Of a stretch of DNA of 64,000 nucleotides, positions 44,485 through 56,800 are shown one piece after another (within the stretch, counting starts at the first letter, position 1; each line of letters begins with the position of its first letter). The notes beneath the pieces were generated by a model that had not been told where the DNA came from, ran no database searches, and saw only the letters and a program-made list of their open reading frames with translations. The stretch covers positions 372,001 to 436,000 of the forward strand of contig JAOANU010000006.1 in the NCBI GenBank assembly GCA_034387635.1, given 5' to 3'. The DNA comes from Rhodosporidiobolus odoratus (lineage: Eukaryota > Basidiomycota > Microbotryomycetes > Sporidiobolales > Sporidiobolaceae). The position numbers were made by a program, and so were the translations under genes.

Positions 44485-47110
44485 ATGTCCTGCAGTCCGC
44501 CAAAACCCAAGCAACGGCGGCAAGGGAGTACTTGCGTGAGTCCCTCGACTTTTCTTCTCTTACCTCACATCTGTTCTGACTCTCGTGTAACGTTGATAGG
44601 ACGGCTGTCGTCTTCGTCGGGTGCGCTGCGATCGCGTCGAACGCGGCGGAGAGACCTGCACACAATGCGAGACCAAGGCGATTCAGTTTGCCATCTTTTC
44701 TTCCATTCATGCGGACAACGTGGGCTGATTCACGTCGAGCGCAGGTGCACCCTCTTCAAGGTTCTCGACAAAGCCAAGAAGGGGCGGTCAGGAAGACTAG
44801 TGGAGCAAGCCAAGTACGTCTCCTTCCACTTTGCAATGGCCAAGTTCGCGAACGCTCATCTTCCTCAACGTCTTCCCGATCCGCAGACTGCTCTACGGCG
44901 CGTCCTCTGATGCCTCGAGTCCCACTCGACCACCGCACATGGCTTCTAGCCCCATTGGGGAGCCGGAACCGCACTACCGACTAAGCTCTGCCGATGACGC
45001 TCTTTCGCAAGCGCTACTCGAACGTGAGCAAATCTCCCCAATCTGCGTAAATACCGCTGACCTTTCCTCCGCCGTCATTCCTGCGCCATCAGATCTTCTA
45101 GAAGTCTACGAGACCGTGCGTGCTTGACGCGCAGTCTGTTTTGCAGCTCATGCACTTCTCGCCTGACGGGCTTTTCCTCCTCAGGTCTTACATCCGCAAC
45201 TTCCCCTTCTCGACCTTCCTTCCTTGACCACGTCCCTCGAGCAGCATCAAGGCAGCTTCGGCGCTCTCCCTCCTCTCCAGCGCTGCTATAGCCTCATCGT
45301 CCAAGCTTGGGCTGCTCGTTTCAGCGATCATCCCGCAATAACCGGCTCCTCTGCCGCCTCTCCACCAAGCTTGCAAGATCTACTGTCGACTGAGAAGAAA
45401 GCACAAGTCTCCGAAGCGGGAAAGGCACGGGATGGTTTTGCGGCGACGATGCTGGATAGGGCATTGAAGGCGGCGGATGAAGCCGGGTTGATGCGAACGG
45501 CATCAAAGGAGAACTGTGCGGCATCACTAGTCCTCGAGGCACTCGTGTCCTGTAAGCTCTCCTTTGCTGTCTGCCAGGTCGCTCTATACGATGACCTCGT
45601 TGCAGGGAGCGACGACCGGCGGCAGCACGGTCGTTTTCTTCTCGCGGCCGCTGCCGAGCAACTTCGGGTCAATTACGAGGATCCCTCGCAGTCGTCTGCG
45701 TCAAGCGCAGCACGAGACCCTGCCTTCTGGGTGCTCTGGCTCCGGGACGCGGTGTCCGCAGCACTCGGCGGCCGGTTACCCCTGCTTAAGGAGGAGGACC
45801 TCGAAGCCATCTGTCCTCATTTGGCCGAAGGCAGTGACGAAGATCTGGAGCCTCTGGTGCACACACACTGCGCAGACGAGCTGGAGTGCCTGGCGGTAGC
45901 AGCATTGTTCCGACACCTTGTCTGGATTGCTCGGGAAATCGCTCGGTTGAGCAGCCGTAAGCCTAGTCTCTTCCTTGCTGGGCGTCTGTGTGATCTCCTG
46001 ACTCTGAAGTATACCTTGCTTGTACAGCGTTCGCTCGGCGACGACCTGTCGACGCACCGGCAATTCGAGAACTCTTTCTCCAAATTGAGCGTTCATCTGC
46101 GGTCAGCAATACCTTTGCCGACACCGCCGCGCGACTCGGATATACCGATCAATGTACGGCTATCGTACGCGATCTAGTCTCGTATCGAGCTCAGGTCGCT
46201 TTTGCTCTGTGTCGACATCTCGAGGAGTACGTCTTTTCCACCCGTCTTTCGATCTGTCTGCCATTCGGGGTATTCAAGCCTTGCTCTCACAGACGGTTCA
46301 ACTGCGAAGCGGTGCGATTCGGCATTGTGCAAGATCAAGAAGAGGACGCCTACGTCGATGAGCTAGAAGCGCTCAAACAAGAATCGGATTTTGTCCTTCT
46401 CGTAAGTATTCTTGACCTCATTGAGCACGCTGTACGTACCTTCCGGGCCTTTCCTACTGCCATTGATTGCTGACGCTCTCCCCCTCAGCGTACCTATCAG
46501 ACTCATCTCGTCTTCCAAGGGATCTTTGTCGCCGAGTTCCTCCCTACTTACCTCAATCACCTCATCCGCCTCCTCTGCGTCTCCGAGGGTGGTAGAGTCG
46601 CGTCCTGGACAATGCGCCATAAGGTCGAAGCCCTAGAATGGTGTGCCCAACCGCTTGATCTTTCCCGTCCCCACCTTCGCTGACCTTCTCAATCCCGTTC
46701 GAACGTTTCTTCCGAACGGTAGGATGGTCTCTGCATTACGCCTCGTCGGATGGTGCTTCCCGACTCAAGAAGCCGTCCGTCACGGCGTCCACGCCCTCGC
46801 CCGCCTCAAGGAGCACTTCGGGCACGAGCTCTTGACGCGCTCTCGACCACCTCCTCCCCCTCCCGTCCCTCCCTCGAGTCTGTCCTGGCCGTCCTCTGCC
46901 CCCGCGCCCTCAATAAAGCTCCCACCGCCGTCGATATTCGTCACGCCCGCAGAGGGTGCCTCTCCTGCTGCGATGAGCTTTGGCGAAACGTCCACTCCGC
47001 CTTCGACCTCTTCACTGCTGGTCAGCGACTATCGCTGCTATAGCGAATTGATGCTGTCACCGCATAGACCGATGGCCTTTGAACGCGCACGTGTAGGTCC
47101 AGCAAGCTGA
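44485..47110 (+). CDS. Zn2Cys6 transcription factor
   Basis: Nine exons (44485-44535, 44600-44685, 44745-44813, 44887-45115, 45185-45983, 46028-46226, 46293-46401, 46489-46640, 46723-47110) give 693 residues. The zinc cluster uses Cys 17, 20, 27, 37, 40 and 47 (CDGCRLRRVRC and CTQCETKAIQC) and is split by two introns, the first right after Cys 17. The middle is a helical region (AAEQLRVNYEDP, LEAICPHLAEGSDEDLEPL) without the classical fungal_trans signature. The C-terminus ends Pro/Ser-rich. Intron 8 (46641-46722) was recognised by a TGACC branch-like site and an in-frame join to WMVSALRLVGWCFPTQEAV; ignoring it would give an early stop at 46681. The target pathway is unknown; it neighbours BCAT divergently. 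Confidence 0.75.
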
Positions 47111-47269
47111 GGAAGGAAGCCTCTGAAGCAGCGACAGCGTTGCAGAGGTTATTCTCCTGGACTCGTATGAATAGCGAAGCCTGTTTGGCGCAATGCAGCA
47201 CAACGCCTCTCTATTGAGCCAATGGACAAGCGAGAAGTAACAGCTCCTTCGAACCAATCAAACCCTAAG

Positions 47270-48878
47270 CTAATCTATGAACACCTTGAACCGCTCACTC
47301 CTCGTCCATGCCCTCGCCAACTTCTGACCCTTACCAGTAGGTTGACTGAATGCAAATTCGATAGCGCGTCGTTCGAGAGGGATAGGACTGCCGTAGACGT
47401 ATCTTGCGGCGACGTGATTGAGGATGAGAGAGGCGAGACCGGACCGGCGGGAGGAGGTCGAAGTCCAGATGCGTTGGATGCCGAGGAGGGTGGGAAGGGG
47501 GGTCGGGCTGATCAAGCAGCGGGTAAGCGGAGAAAGAATGGAAGAAACGACTGGGACAGCCTACGAGCAGAAGATTGCGCCTTGTTCCTCCCCAAAGCGC
47601 AACAAATCCGCTGACGGTTTCTCCTCCGCATCCTTCGACTTCTCCGCGCTCGTAACGACCTCATAGGCGGCTTCAATTCGTTGGACTACGGCGGCAGCGA
47701 TCACCTTTCGCTGCGGCGTGACGACAAGAAAGACTTTGCTGTCGGCGAGTTGGGCGGGAGTTAGAGAGGTGGAGGATAATTCGGTATCGATAGTTTCGAG
47801 GATATCCTTGAGCTGTGGCGTAAGGCGTTAGTGTTGATTTGCTCGACGAATGCATTCGGGTGCCTAAGGAGCCTACCTTCCGCTTGGTCGCCGCATCTGC
47901 CAAAGGATAGTCCACCATCACAATCTTCCCTCCCTCCTTGCCAGCCCACTCAACCGCATCATCTAGCACGTTGACACCTTTTCCATCGTCCGTGCTTGTC
48001 CAGTCGCACCCGCTGACGACCTTATTATGATGTTTCGAGTGAAAGGCGATGTCTTCCGGCGTGCGGGCGTAAGAGAGGGCGCAGACGGTGCAGGATAGAG
48101 TCGCGTGACCGGCGTTCTCGTAAGGGTCGAGGTATAGTTGTTCAAGTTTGGCGGGGGCTTTGCCGTGCTTGGCGGGCTTGCTCGAGGAAGAGGAAGAGGA
48201 AGAGAGGGTAGTCGTGGTGGAAAGGGTTGACGAGGCAGAAGAGGAGGCCGATGAGCTGGAAGACAAAGACCGCGCCATGGCAGGGGAAGAAGCGGCCTCA
48301 TCATCGTCGGCAGGTGAGGATAGACGTCGCCGCTTCCTGGGCGATGCTCGCTGAAAGAAAGACCTCAGATCGCCCTTCCCGGTGGTGGGTTTTGACGGCG
48401 ACTTCCTCTCCCGCAGGACTCGTTTACCTGGTTCCTTCACATCCTTTGCCTCATCCCTTGCCGCCGACCCGGCGGACAGGGTTTCTTGCTCCTGCTCTGT
48501 CTTCCCGCTTCGTGAGGTCATCGTCTCGTGTTCCTCCGGACAAAAGTCTGCGATGGCGCCCGCCCAGTCGGAGCTGGCGATTGCTGTTCGGTGAGGCCGC
48601 AGACGAGGAGGGGAAGAGCTCGGCGGAGTGGGGGACGGCGGGGCGGCAGTACGAAGAGAGCGGGAAGGCCTGGAGGAGAGAGTGCGTGAGCTTGACGAGC
48701 GTGCGAGGGGGAGACTGTACACATACGAGGAGCCCAGAGCACTTCCCGCTGGCGTACTAATGGCCTTGCGTGAGCCGTACTGCCGTTTGACGGAAGGTCG
48801 ACTGGTCACAACGAAGCCCTGTCGATCAGCATCGCTTGCCTGGAGGTGGAAGGAAGTGCGCGCGTACGGTGTGGTCAT
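47270..48878 (-). CDS. ECO1: Cohesin acetyltransferase Eco1
   Basis: Exons 48878-47877, 47812-47565 and 47507-47270 give 495 residues. The C2H2 finger of the Eco1/ESCO family is present as LSCTVCALSYARTPEDIAFH with the second His pair in SKHH. The acetyltransferase domain follows, with the substrate loop GIQRIW, the acetyl-CoA binding RRSGLASLIL, and the end AFSQPTGKGQKLARAW. Eco1 acetylates Smc3 during S phase to lock sister cohesion. The first about 220 residues are Ser/Pro/Arg-rich with the basic patch SPRKRRRLSSP, likely a nuclear signal. The PIP-box-like RSFFQRASP precedes it (a PCNA link, inferred). Stops 160 bases from the convergent Zn2Cys6 gene. Confidence 0.9.
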
Positions 48879-49010
48879 GGCGCGCAGAATGAGCGTATAA
48901 GCAAGAGCGATAAGCGAGATCGAGGCAAAACAGAGGAACTTAACGAAGCGATAGAGGCGCGGCGACGCGTCCAGAATTTCTCGCTCGCGAAAAAGGACAC
49001 AACAAATGCA

Positions 49011-50312
49011 TCAAACAGCTCTTCCTTTGCCTTTCCTATCTGGCAGTTTGTGAATCTCTACGCCTCCAGGTTCTCCGCTGCTAAACAGCTCGTCGTCCTC
49101 GAACTTGTCGGCTGTCTCTTCCACACGAATATCCATCTGCAGGCAGGACAGACGAAAGTGAGCGGCTGCACGTACACCAAGTGCAAACATGCGTACGCTG
49201 ATCATTCCAAACCGTACCCTCTCCAGCGGCGCGATCGAGCTCAGCCCTTTAGCGCCGTTACCTCGCCCCGGTCCTGTTCCATCGTCTTCGGCTGCATGAC
49301 GCTGCTCTGCCGGGACCCACTCGGCAGGTACGTGCTGAAACGGGCGTCTTGTGCGTCAGTAGTATGCAGGGGAACAACAGAAACCAGTCGTCGGGACTTA
49401 CGCCTTCGCGAGCGGCTTTTGATTCGGGAGGTGGAGCGTCGTCTTTCATTTCGAGGATGACCGCGAACGATGTTTCTAGTAGACGTAAGACCAGGTATCA
49501 GTGCTATGAAGTCGACACCAGCAGAAGAACGAAGCTCACCAGGCCGTAATCGCTTGAGCTGCGACTCTGCGAATCGAATTTTCAGGAAGCAGGCTCGAAG
49601 CAAGTCTTCAATGTCGCCCAGGGCCAAGCCATGCTTGGCTGGTCTGAGACTCAGAGGAGCAGTGAGTAAGGCAGGTCTGGAGGTCGGGCTGAGCTAGGAA
49701 GAGGAACATACGTCCAGTCATCTCCAGGTTTTGGTATGTCGCGCTCGCTGATGAGCCACTCGAAGTCGAAGACAAACCGCTCGAGCGGCGTTTCGTCAGG
49801 TCCAGCTTCTTTGATGACGAAGATCACGCGCCGGATGGTGCCCTGCACGTTGAACTTGAAGTCAAGATCGGCAACGAAGCAAGGAAGCAGAGTCGAGATG
49901 GCGAACCTTGTGCATCTCCTCAGCTATACATTCTAATACTCGCCCCAGGTACTCTGTCAAGGCTGGGTTACGAGACTGCCAGACTTCGACATCGTACTTC
50001 TGCGCTTTGTTGAATAGGCCTGCAGGAAGAAAAGAAAAAGTCCGTCGATGGCGAGGCATACGAGAAGGGCATATTACTGACTCTCTGGATAGACCTGGCG
50101 GATGTAGAGGAGGGTATGAAACGCCACTTCGACTGTCCGGATGAGGGGCGAGTCGTTCAGTAGCTTCCCTTCATGCGAAGCGACATGCAAAGGACGAACG
50201 GAAGTCGCGGATGACCTTGACCGTCTCTGCAGGCGAAGGTGGAGTGTAAGTCGAGGCAGTGCGGTGAAGGGAGAACCTCATACTCACCGCGGTACGACAA
50301 AATGTGGGCCAT
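49011..50312 (-). CDS. REV7: Rev7/MAD2L2-like HORMA protein (DNA polymerase zeta subunit)
   Basis: Nine exons (50312-50288, 50226-50200, 50132-50082, 50019-49907, 49842-49712, 49643-49540, 49475-49402, 49334-49197, 49136-49011) give 262 residues. The HORMA core is clear: VIRDFLEVAFHTLLYIRQVY, then SLFNKAQKYDVEVWQSRNP and LTEYLGRVLECIAEEM, RRVIFVIKEAG and FDFEWLI, LALGDIEDLLRACFLKI, and a C-terminal MDIRVEETADKFE seatbelt end. Rev7 joins Rev3 and Rev1 in translesion synthesis. The intron after VIRDF was set by the acceptor that restores the LEVAFH helix. One alternative acceptor in exon 5 (9 or more bases upstream) would add a few residues. It lies 132 bases upstream of ECO1 on the same strand. 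Confidence 0.85.
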
Positions 50313-50912
50313 CGGGGCCCGCCTGAGAAAAGCGGAAAGAGGGAGTTTTCCGTCGCGTCAAGCGAGACAAAGGCGTTCAAGGTCGGGGGAGGCAGCGAGC
50401 TAGGTCTAGCTAGTGTATGGCGAGTCTGATAGCTACAGAGCTGATCCCAGGTCGAAGAAGAAGCCCACCTGGAATCGAGAATGGTTGGCGATATCAACGG
50501 GTCGTTCCCTCACGCTAGACTGTACCGTTCCGCCAGCTTCTGACACCTGCGTGACGCATGCCTTCTTACAGCCTGGCAGCCGCTGTCCTTACCACCAGCG
50601 GACGACTTCAGCTGCCTTACTTCGACTTCCCTCCCGCAATACTGAATACGCCGTCCGCTCTCCTTTTTCGCCCCACCGGAGCAACCGCTGTTGAGCTAGA
50701 CCATCGTCCAGAGCACTGGATTCTCTCTAGCATTCGCTAACGCTACAGAAGGAGGCGAAGGAAGATGCATCTCCATTCATCTTCTCCGCTCGTCTCGCCT
50801 CGCTCGACTCTCTTCACCTTCACACTCGCTAAGGCTGTACAGCCAGGGCTGGGCAGGACTGACGCGCTCAGCTCGATTTCACTCTGTACTCGTCACCACC
50901 ACCACCACCATC
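50313..50912. other. Divergent promoter region (REV7 / FYR gene)
   Basis: About 600 bases between divergent starts. A 60-codon ATG frame at 50558-50740 (plus) has no supporting homology and is probably 5' UTR. A run of six ACC triplets sits just before the FYR gene ATG. Confidence 0.45.
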
Positions 50913-53306
50913 ATGGCATCTGCACATCCACCATCAGCAGGAGGAGGTCTCAAGCTCAAACTCAAGGTCGGAGGCGCTCCTGCCATTGCTGCCGCCAGTG
51001 CAGCACAGCCTCCAACTGCTATCGCGCCCCAAGCACTTTACACCAATCCCCCTCCAGCTCCTGCACCAGTTCCACTGTTTGGCGGCGAGTCGACGCGCTA
51101 TGGGGGCGGCAACGTGGCGTATGGGCCCGCCGGTGACGACGAGGATGATGCCGACGAGGATCGCGTGTCTGCGAGCAAGTACAGGAAGCTCAAGAAGAAG
51201 TACTTCGCAGCTGTCGAGGTGCGTGGCTTCTCACATACTCCTCCCTGTCTAGGGTAGCTCACGAAACCGGCTCGATTCCGCAGAGTCGCGACGACGCCTC
51301 CCTCGCCCTCTTTCGCGCCCAGAAGCTCATCCACCGTCTTCGCGAAGACAAGTCGGCCCTCCTCGACCGCGTCGTGCACCTGGAAGTAGCCGCAGGGCTG
51401 ACCTCGCAGGATGTTTCCCTTAGCCGGGACGACACGCTCCGCACCGAGCGCGAGCTTGCGTTCCCTCTCCTTCACCCACCCCCTTCGCCCTCGACTGCCG
51501 ACCGCATTCCCAAAACCCCTGCTACTGTCGCCCCTCTCTCACGCGCCTTCCTACCCCGTCAGCGTTCTCAGCATCTTCGTACGGCCATCGCGGCGCAGAA
51601 GCTGCGGGATGCACGCGACGCGCAACTTGCTGCGCGTGGGCTTCCCAAGCCCAGCTTCCCCGCCGTCGCTGTCCTAGGGCTGGAAGGCTCGAACATCGCA
51701 GGGAATGTTGAACGCGCGTTGGCAGGTGAGGCTCTTCAGCCTGTTGCTGAGGCGCCGACAAGAGGGAGCAAGCGGCGGAGGGAAAGCTCGATGAGCGTTC
51801 CTCGAGGTAAAGGTCGCGCCGCATCCGCTTCTGCGCCCGTCGCAAGCGCCCCACCTCCACCCGCCAACAACCTTCCCAATCCCTTCGCCGCGATTGGCGC
51901 TTCCATCCCTGTCGGTGCCGCCATGTCCCGCAACAACGCCGACGTCCTCGCCTCAGTCTCGGTCCCACCATCCATCTCCCCTGCATCTCTCGCCGTCACG
52001 CATGAAATCGCTCCTGTAGCTTACGAAGACGACGTCGCTATGGACGAGCCACTTTCCGACGACAATGACCCACTCCAAGAAGACGAAGACTACAAGCCAC
52101 TGCCCAAGCGCGGCGGGCGCAAGTCAGGCGTCGAGAGTGGGGTGATGAAACCGAAAAAGGTAAGAGCGCACGGTGTTACTTCCGGAACGCACGCCGTCCC
52201 TCCCATCATACGCAATCCGGATGGTACTCCCCGTCTTCCCGTTCATGCTGGCATTCTGCAAGTGAGGAGTCTTGGCAGTGCGTTTCGTTCCATTTCTCCG
52301 CGTTGTGCACTCGCGGCCTAACGTGTGCCTCGACTACCCACAGCCGTCGACCTGCGGTCCAACTTCAGCACCGAGCGATACATCTTCCCTGTTGGCTACG
52401 AGGCCAACCGGTACGTGTCTCTCATGCATCACAGCTCTTTCAAGCTGAGGCGGTTCCTCCACATACCCGTCTTGACTTCTTTGCTTCCACTACAGCCGCT
52501 ACGCTTCCATGGTCGACCCATACGAGTCCGCTGATTACGTCTGCCGCGTCATCGATGGCGGCAACAACGCCCCCCGATTCGAGCTTCACCCCTCCGATCA
52601 GCCTGGTGTCGTCATCACTACCGGAACTCCCACTGGCTGCTGGTCCGCCGTAGTCAAAGCGTCGAACAAGATTCGCAACAAGCAGCATAGCGGCTCGATC
52701 AGCGGACCCGACTACTTTGGCTTCTCGCACAACACCGTCAAGGCCCTTATCCAGGAGTTACCGGGGGCGAGCCAGGTCCCGGGCTATATCTGGCAGACGT
52801 TCGTCGAGGATCCGAACGCGGGGTTGACGGTGCCCAAGAAGTTCCGTCGATCGACAACTGGCCTTGGCGATATGGAAGCTTCTCCGGCGCCCGAAAGCAT
52901 TGAGGTCGGCGGTGGAGACGGTGGGTACAACGGCGACTACGCAGTTAACGGCGAGTATGGATCACCAATGCCCGGCGAGTACGGCCAGGCGGAAGGTTCG
53001 CCAGATCAATACGCCGACGACCTCAGCTCCCTTCATCAGCTTCTCGCCGCCGCCAACCCCGACCTTGCTGGAGTCGGAGTCGATCCTTACGCCATCCCTC
53101 CGGCCGCGCAAGGTGTTGATCCTTTCCTCGCCGTCACGGCGGCTGCCAACGCGGTTACTCCGGCATTCGACCCCTACGCCATTCCGCCGACAAGTCAACC
53201 CATGATCGACCCTGCCTTTGGAGATTACGGTCAAGGGACAAACGCGTTCGCCTACAGCATGCCCGGCGCAGGGGAGGACTATCCTACGAATGCGGGCGCG
53301 CAGTAA
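50913..53306 (+). CDS. FYR-domain (FYRN/FYRC) nuclear protein
   Basis: Exons 50913-51218, 51284-52277, 52344-52410 and 52496-53306 give 725 residues. After a basic-acidic N-terminus with a short coiled coil (ASKYRKLKKKYFAAVE), FYRN is seen as LGTVDLRSNFSTERYIFPVG and FYRC as YVCRVIDGGNNAPRFELHPS continuing to KQHSGSISGPDYFGFSHNTV and PGASQVPGYIWQTF. FYR domains occur in MLL-type methyltransferases and TBRG1-like proteins; single FYR proteins in fungi are linked to chromatin remodelling complexes. The coiled coil plus FYR order resembles TBRG1/INO80-associated proteins. The C-terminus repeats DPYAIPP twice. Complex membership is inference. Confidence 0.75.
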
Positions 53307-53872
53307 ACACCTCTACCTGTCTCATCCTTTAGCCCTTCCATCGCCGCTTATTCGCCTATACTTTCGGACCGTCTCACTACCCATATATCGTACTTACCCA
53401 ACTCAGCTCAGAATAGCAGAGGCAATACGACCTGCCATTTGTGCCGTCCACGTTGCCCTCTTTGGGCGAGAGTTGCGAGTCCCTTTCGGCTTTCTTGGCC
53501 CCCTTCGACGAACGAGAGACCTGTTCTTCAGCCCTTCTCTCCTTTCTCTCTCCCTCTTCCCTCCTTTCGCCGGATCCACCCGCTCAAGCCTTCCCTGCCC
53601 TCGTCGAGTTTCTCGCTCAAACCTACCGAGGTTTTGCAGGGAAGTGCGGAAGACTCCTCGTCTGCGCTCAACGCGTTCGAGGTCATTTTCCCGCTCTTCG
53701 GAGCGAATCATCGAGCGTATATGAAGACCGGACGGGCGAACGAGGCAAAGGCGGCGGCGGTGGCAAACACTGCTTTTCGACTGCCTTTGTCTTTGTTTGT
53801 TTCCCTTCTGGGATTTACCCCCTCTTTCAGGGCTCGCACCGCTGTAAAGGTTCAAGCGGAGATGCAGCAGTA
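53307..53872. other. Intergenic, convergent 3' flanks with uncertain coding content
   Basis: Both strands are open here. A plus-strand frame ending at 53909 reads protein-like (NHRAYMKTGRANEAKAAAVA, VQAEMQQYYEGDMIVQGEL) but has no ATG between 53307 and 53705. A minus-strand frame to 53403 is Arg-rich and looks antisense. I treat it as noncoding but not settled. Confidence 0.35.
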
Positions 53873-56800
53873 CTATGAGGGGGACATGATAGTGCAAGGC
53901 GAGCTGTAAGGGACATCCTGCTATCAGATGATTGGACGCTGGGACCGAGGGTGGGATCAAGAAGGAGAGGAGAGAAAGAACGGCGACGTAGGAAATGCAA
54001 CGTACACGGATCAGGAAGAGCGAGTCTAGGATTGTGCGTGGACTGGAAGCGCGACCGAAACTCGCGTTCTTCGCCGTCAGGCTGCGCGAATCCTTGTCGA
54101 GAACCTTGCAGAGCTCTTCAAACCTCGTCGAATTGCGAACCTCGTCGAGAAGTTGGTGTAGATAGGCACCTTTGTCCTTGAGAGTCTCCTTTGGCGTCCA
54201 TTTCATGTCCTGCTCGAGCGTACTTTGAGCGTCGCTTGCGAGCTGCTGAGAAGAGCCAATGGGTGCGCCAGAGCTCTGCGCGCGGAGGAGAAGATCCGGG
54301 TCCTGCAGCAGGAGCATGAGATTAAGCTGAAGCTGCTGCTTCGTGAGAGGGACTGACGCACGACCGGAAGCTGGTCCGGCACAGCGAGCTCGTCTTCATT
54401 GTCCACGGAGAGCTCAATCATGATCAGTTTGGAGGAGTAATTGCCGACGCGATTCTCGCGGTTGAAGCGCCTTTCGTTCAAGGAGCCGAAGAAGTCGCTC
54501 TTAGCTGAATGGACGACGTAGAGTCAGCTGTTGCAGGCGAAAGCACAGCATGAAAAGAACAAATATACGGCGTTGAAGCTTCTCAAGCTTCTGCAACTTG
54601 AGGTCGAAGGCGACGTCAATTGCGAGCCCGTTGGCAAACTTGCCGATCGGTGCGGCGAGGTGCTTTTGCACCAGTTCGAGCTGCTCCTGCGCCGTCGACA
54701 AAGGGTAAGCTTTGGAGAGAAAAGGCGAAAAGTAAGGGAAGGGTCTAACTCTGGCCTCCTGGACACCAACAGGTCTCTGAACCTGCCTTAGATCAAAACT
54801 GATATCGTCCGTGCCAGCGTCGACGATCGGCGGAAGGTAACCCTGCACGAGGTTCTGCCCCGCAATCTGGAGGAGCTGAGTGCGGGCGCTGAGGTCGTGC
54901 GCATCGTGCAACGCTTGGGCGGTGTCGCCATCACGGGAGGTAGAGCGAACGAAAGATAACTTACAGGGAGGATCGGAAGGTTAAGTGGGTTTTAGCGAAG
55001 CTCGCGCATAAGCAGGGGAATAACGCACAAGAGTCTTCGACTGTTCAGTTCTTGCCGAGTTCAAGGTAGTAGATGAAGTGGATGGCTTTGCGATCTGCAA
55101 TGATGAACGGTTGGTGGGGAAAAGGGCATCGAGGAAGGAGAAAGCAGCGCACGAGCTTGCTGGTCAGGTCATCGTAGATCTTGCGGCCCTCCTTGCGATT
55201 GAAGTCACTCGAGATGCCGCTCCACCATTGGATGTACACTGGCCACTGATCTTTCGAAGAGAACGTCCCTTCAACAGCGGGCTTGCGAAGGTTGACGGCG
55301 ACGGGCGCGAAGGATCCAACGGCACCGTCCGAGTCGTTCCAAGCGCGAATAAGAAGGTCCACGAAATGGGGGTCCTTCTCGTACTGGGTGTAGATGCTGG
55401 CGATGTCGTCGAAATCGCCGCCGTCCTTGATGAGTAGCTCAATGGCCTTCTTGAGCTCGGAACGCCAGTACGAGAAGAGGGCGGAGTAGGAAGGGTGACG
55501 AAGGAGGGTGTTGAGGGAACGATCGGCGGAGATGCTGCAGTCATGGTGTAGGTAAACGCTGGCAGCCGTCGAGAATGCGTGCTTGCGCGCCGCTTGCATC
55601 GGACCAAGGACACTACGCTCGCGGACCTGTCTGTCGCGCTCTTTAGTTATACCGCCGAACAGCGAGCAGGCCTCGCGCTCCCGAGCAGGCCTCGCGCTCC
55701 ATATCCCAGCTGTCCTCGAGTTCGTAGCCCATAGAGGACCAATCGAGGAAGATTCCAAGCGGCCCCTTGCCAAGGGCCGATGGTGGAACGCCGGGAAGTT
55801 TCGTGCGAATGCAGGTGAAGCGAGTTGCGCGGTAGCGACTGGCGCGGCCAAAAGCGTCATTCAGACGCGAGTATCTCTTACTGCGGGAGATACTGTCGAC
55901 GTCCGGTAATTCGTCGAAGAGCTGCGACTTGCCCGGCTCGAAATCGAAGCTGCTCTTGGCACGACCCTTCTGCTGATTCGCTAGGGTATCGTAAACGACC
56001 CGCAGGGCGGCACGGAAGACATTGCGCTCGGCAGGCGGGAGACTGGGGCGTGAGCGAGCAACGCGGGCGAGGCGGGCGGGGCCGAATTGCTTGACGACCT
56101 CAGCGGCGCCGTACGATTGGACCTTGGAGTCGAGACCCTCGAGCTTTGGGCCGAGAGAGCGGATGATCTCGTAAGCGGCGGTGAACGACATCTATGAGCC
56201 GGGAAGAAGGCTCAGCGATGACAGCAGGGAGACGAAGGAACTGGACGGACCTTCTCAATCGCCTCGTCTTCTCCGACCTCGGAAGCAGACGAAGACGCCC
56301 CAGGAGAACCGCAATCGCCGTACTCGTCTTGCTCCTTGAATCCGACGGCGCTGTCAACGTCCATGCCGGCCGTCTCACTGTGTCCTTCGACGGGCATCTC
56401 GAGCGCACCGGCACTGCCCTTCGCCTCCTCGATCGTTGACCCCCCCTCCGCCTCCGCCTCTCCAGAAGCTGAAGCCGACTCGACTTGGATGACTGAGCCG
56501 GGTTGAGCGAAGTCGGCAAGGAGAGCTGCAGCCTTGGTACCGGACGAGGGCGAGGAAGGAAGCGCGTCGGCGAGAAGAGCCGGGCTGCCAGCGCGGGGAG
56601 ATGGAGTAACGTTGCCTGCAAAAAAAAGTGTAAGGGACAAACCGAGGGGAAGATCAGAAGAAATGAAGCATACCTTCAACGATCATGTCCGAACCTTCGT
56701 CGTCGCTGAAGTGAACGGCAGGACCGACGTCGAGACGCTGATAAGTGTCGGAAGCGCCGGCGCTCGATTCACCTGTACCAGAAGAGCACGAACGAATTAG

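Noticed and set aside
46643..46683. Stop of the second Zn2Cys6 gene at 46681-46683
   Set aside because: A GTGTGC donor at 46641 and a TAG acceptor at 46721-46722 skip this stop and join in frame to a further 129 codons with protein-like content.
50558..50740. 60-codon ATG frame on the plus strand upstream of the FYR gene
   Set aside because: No homology clue and located where a 5' UTR is expected.
53403..53872. Longer minus-strand end of the uncharacterised gene
   Set aside because: The extension is Arg-rich and looks like an antisense frame. A clean GTACGT donor at 54005 and acceptor at 53919-53918 give a compact stop at 53873 instead.
53439..53909. Plus-strand frame with a protein-like C-terminus (VQAEMQQYYEGDMIVQGEL)
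   Set aside because: There is no ATG between the previous gene's stop (53306) and 53705, and the minus-strand gene overlaps its end. Not called as a gene.
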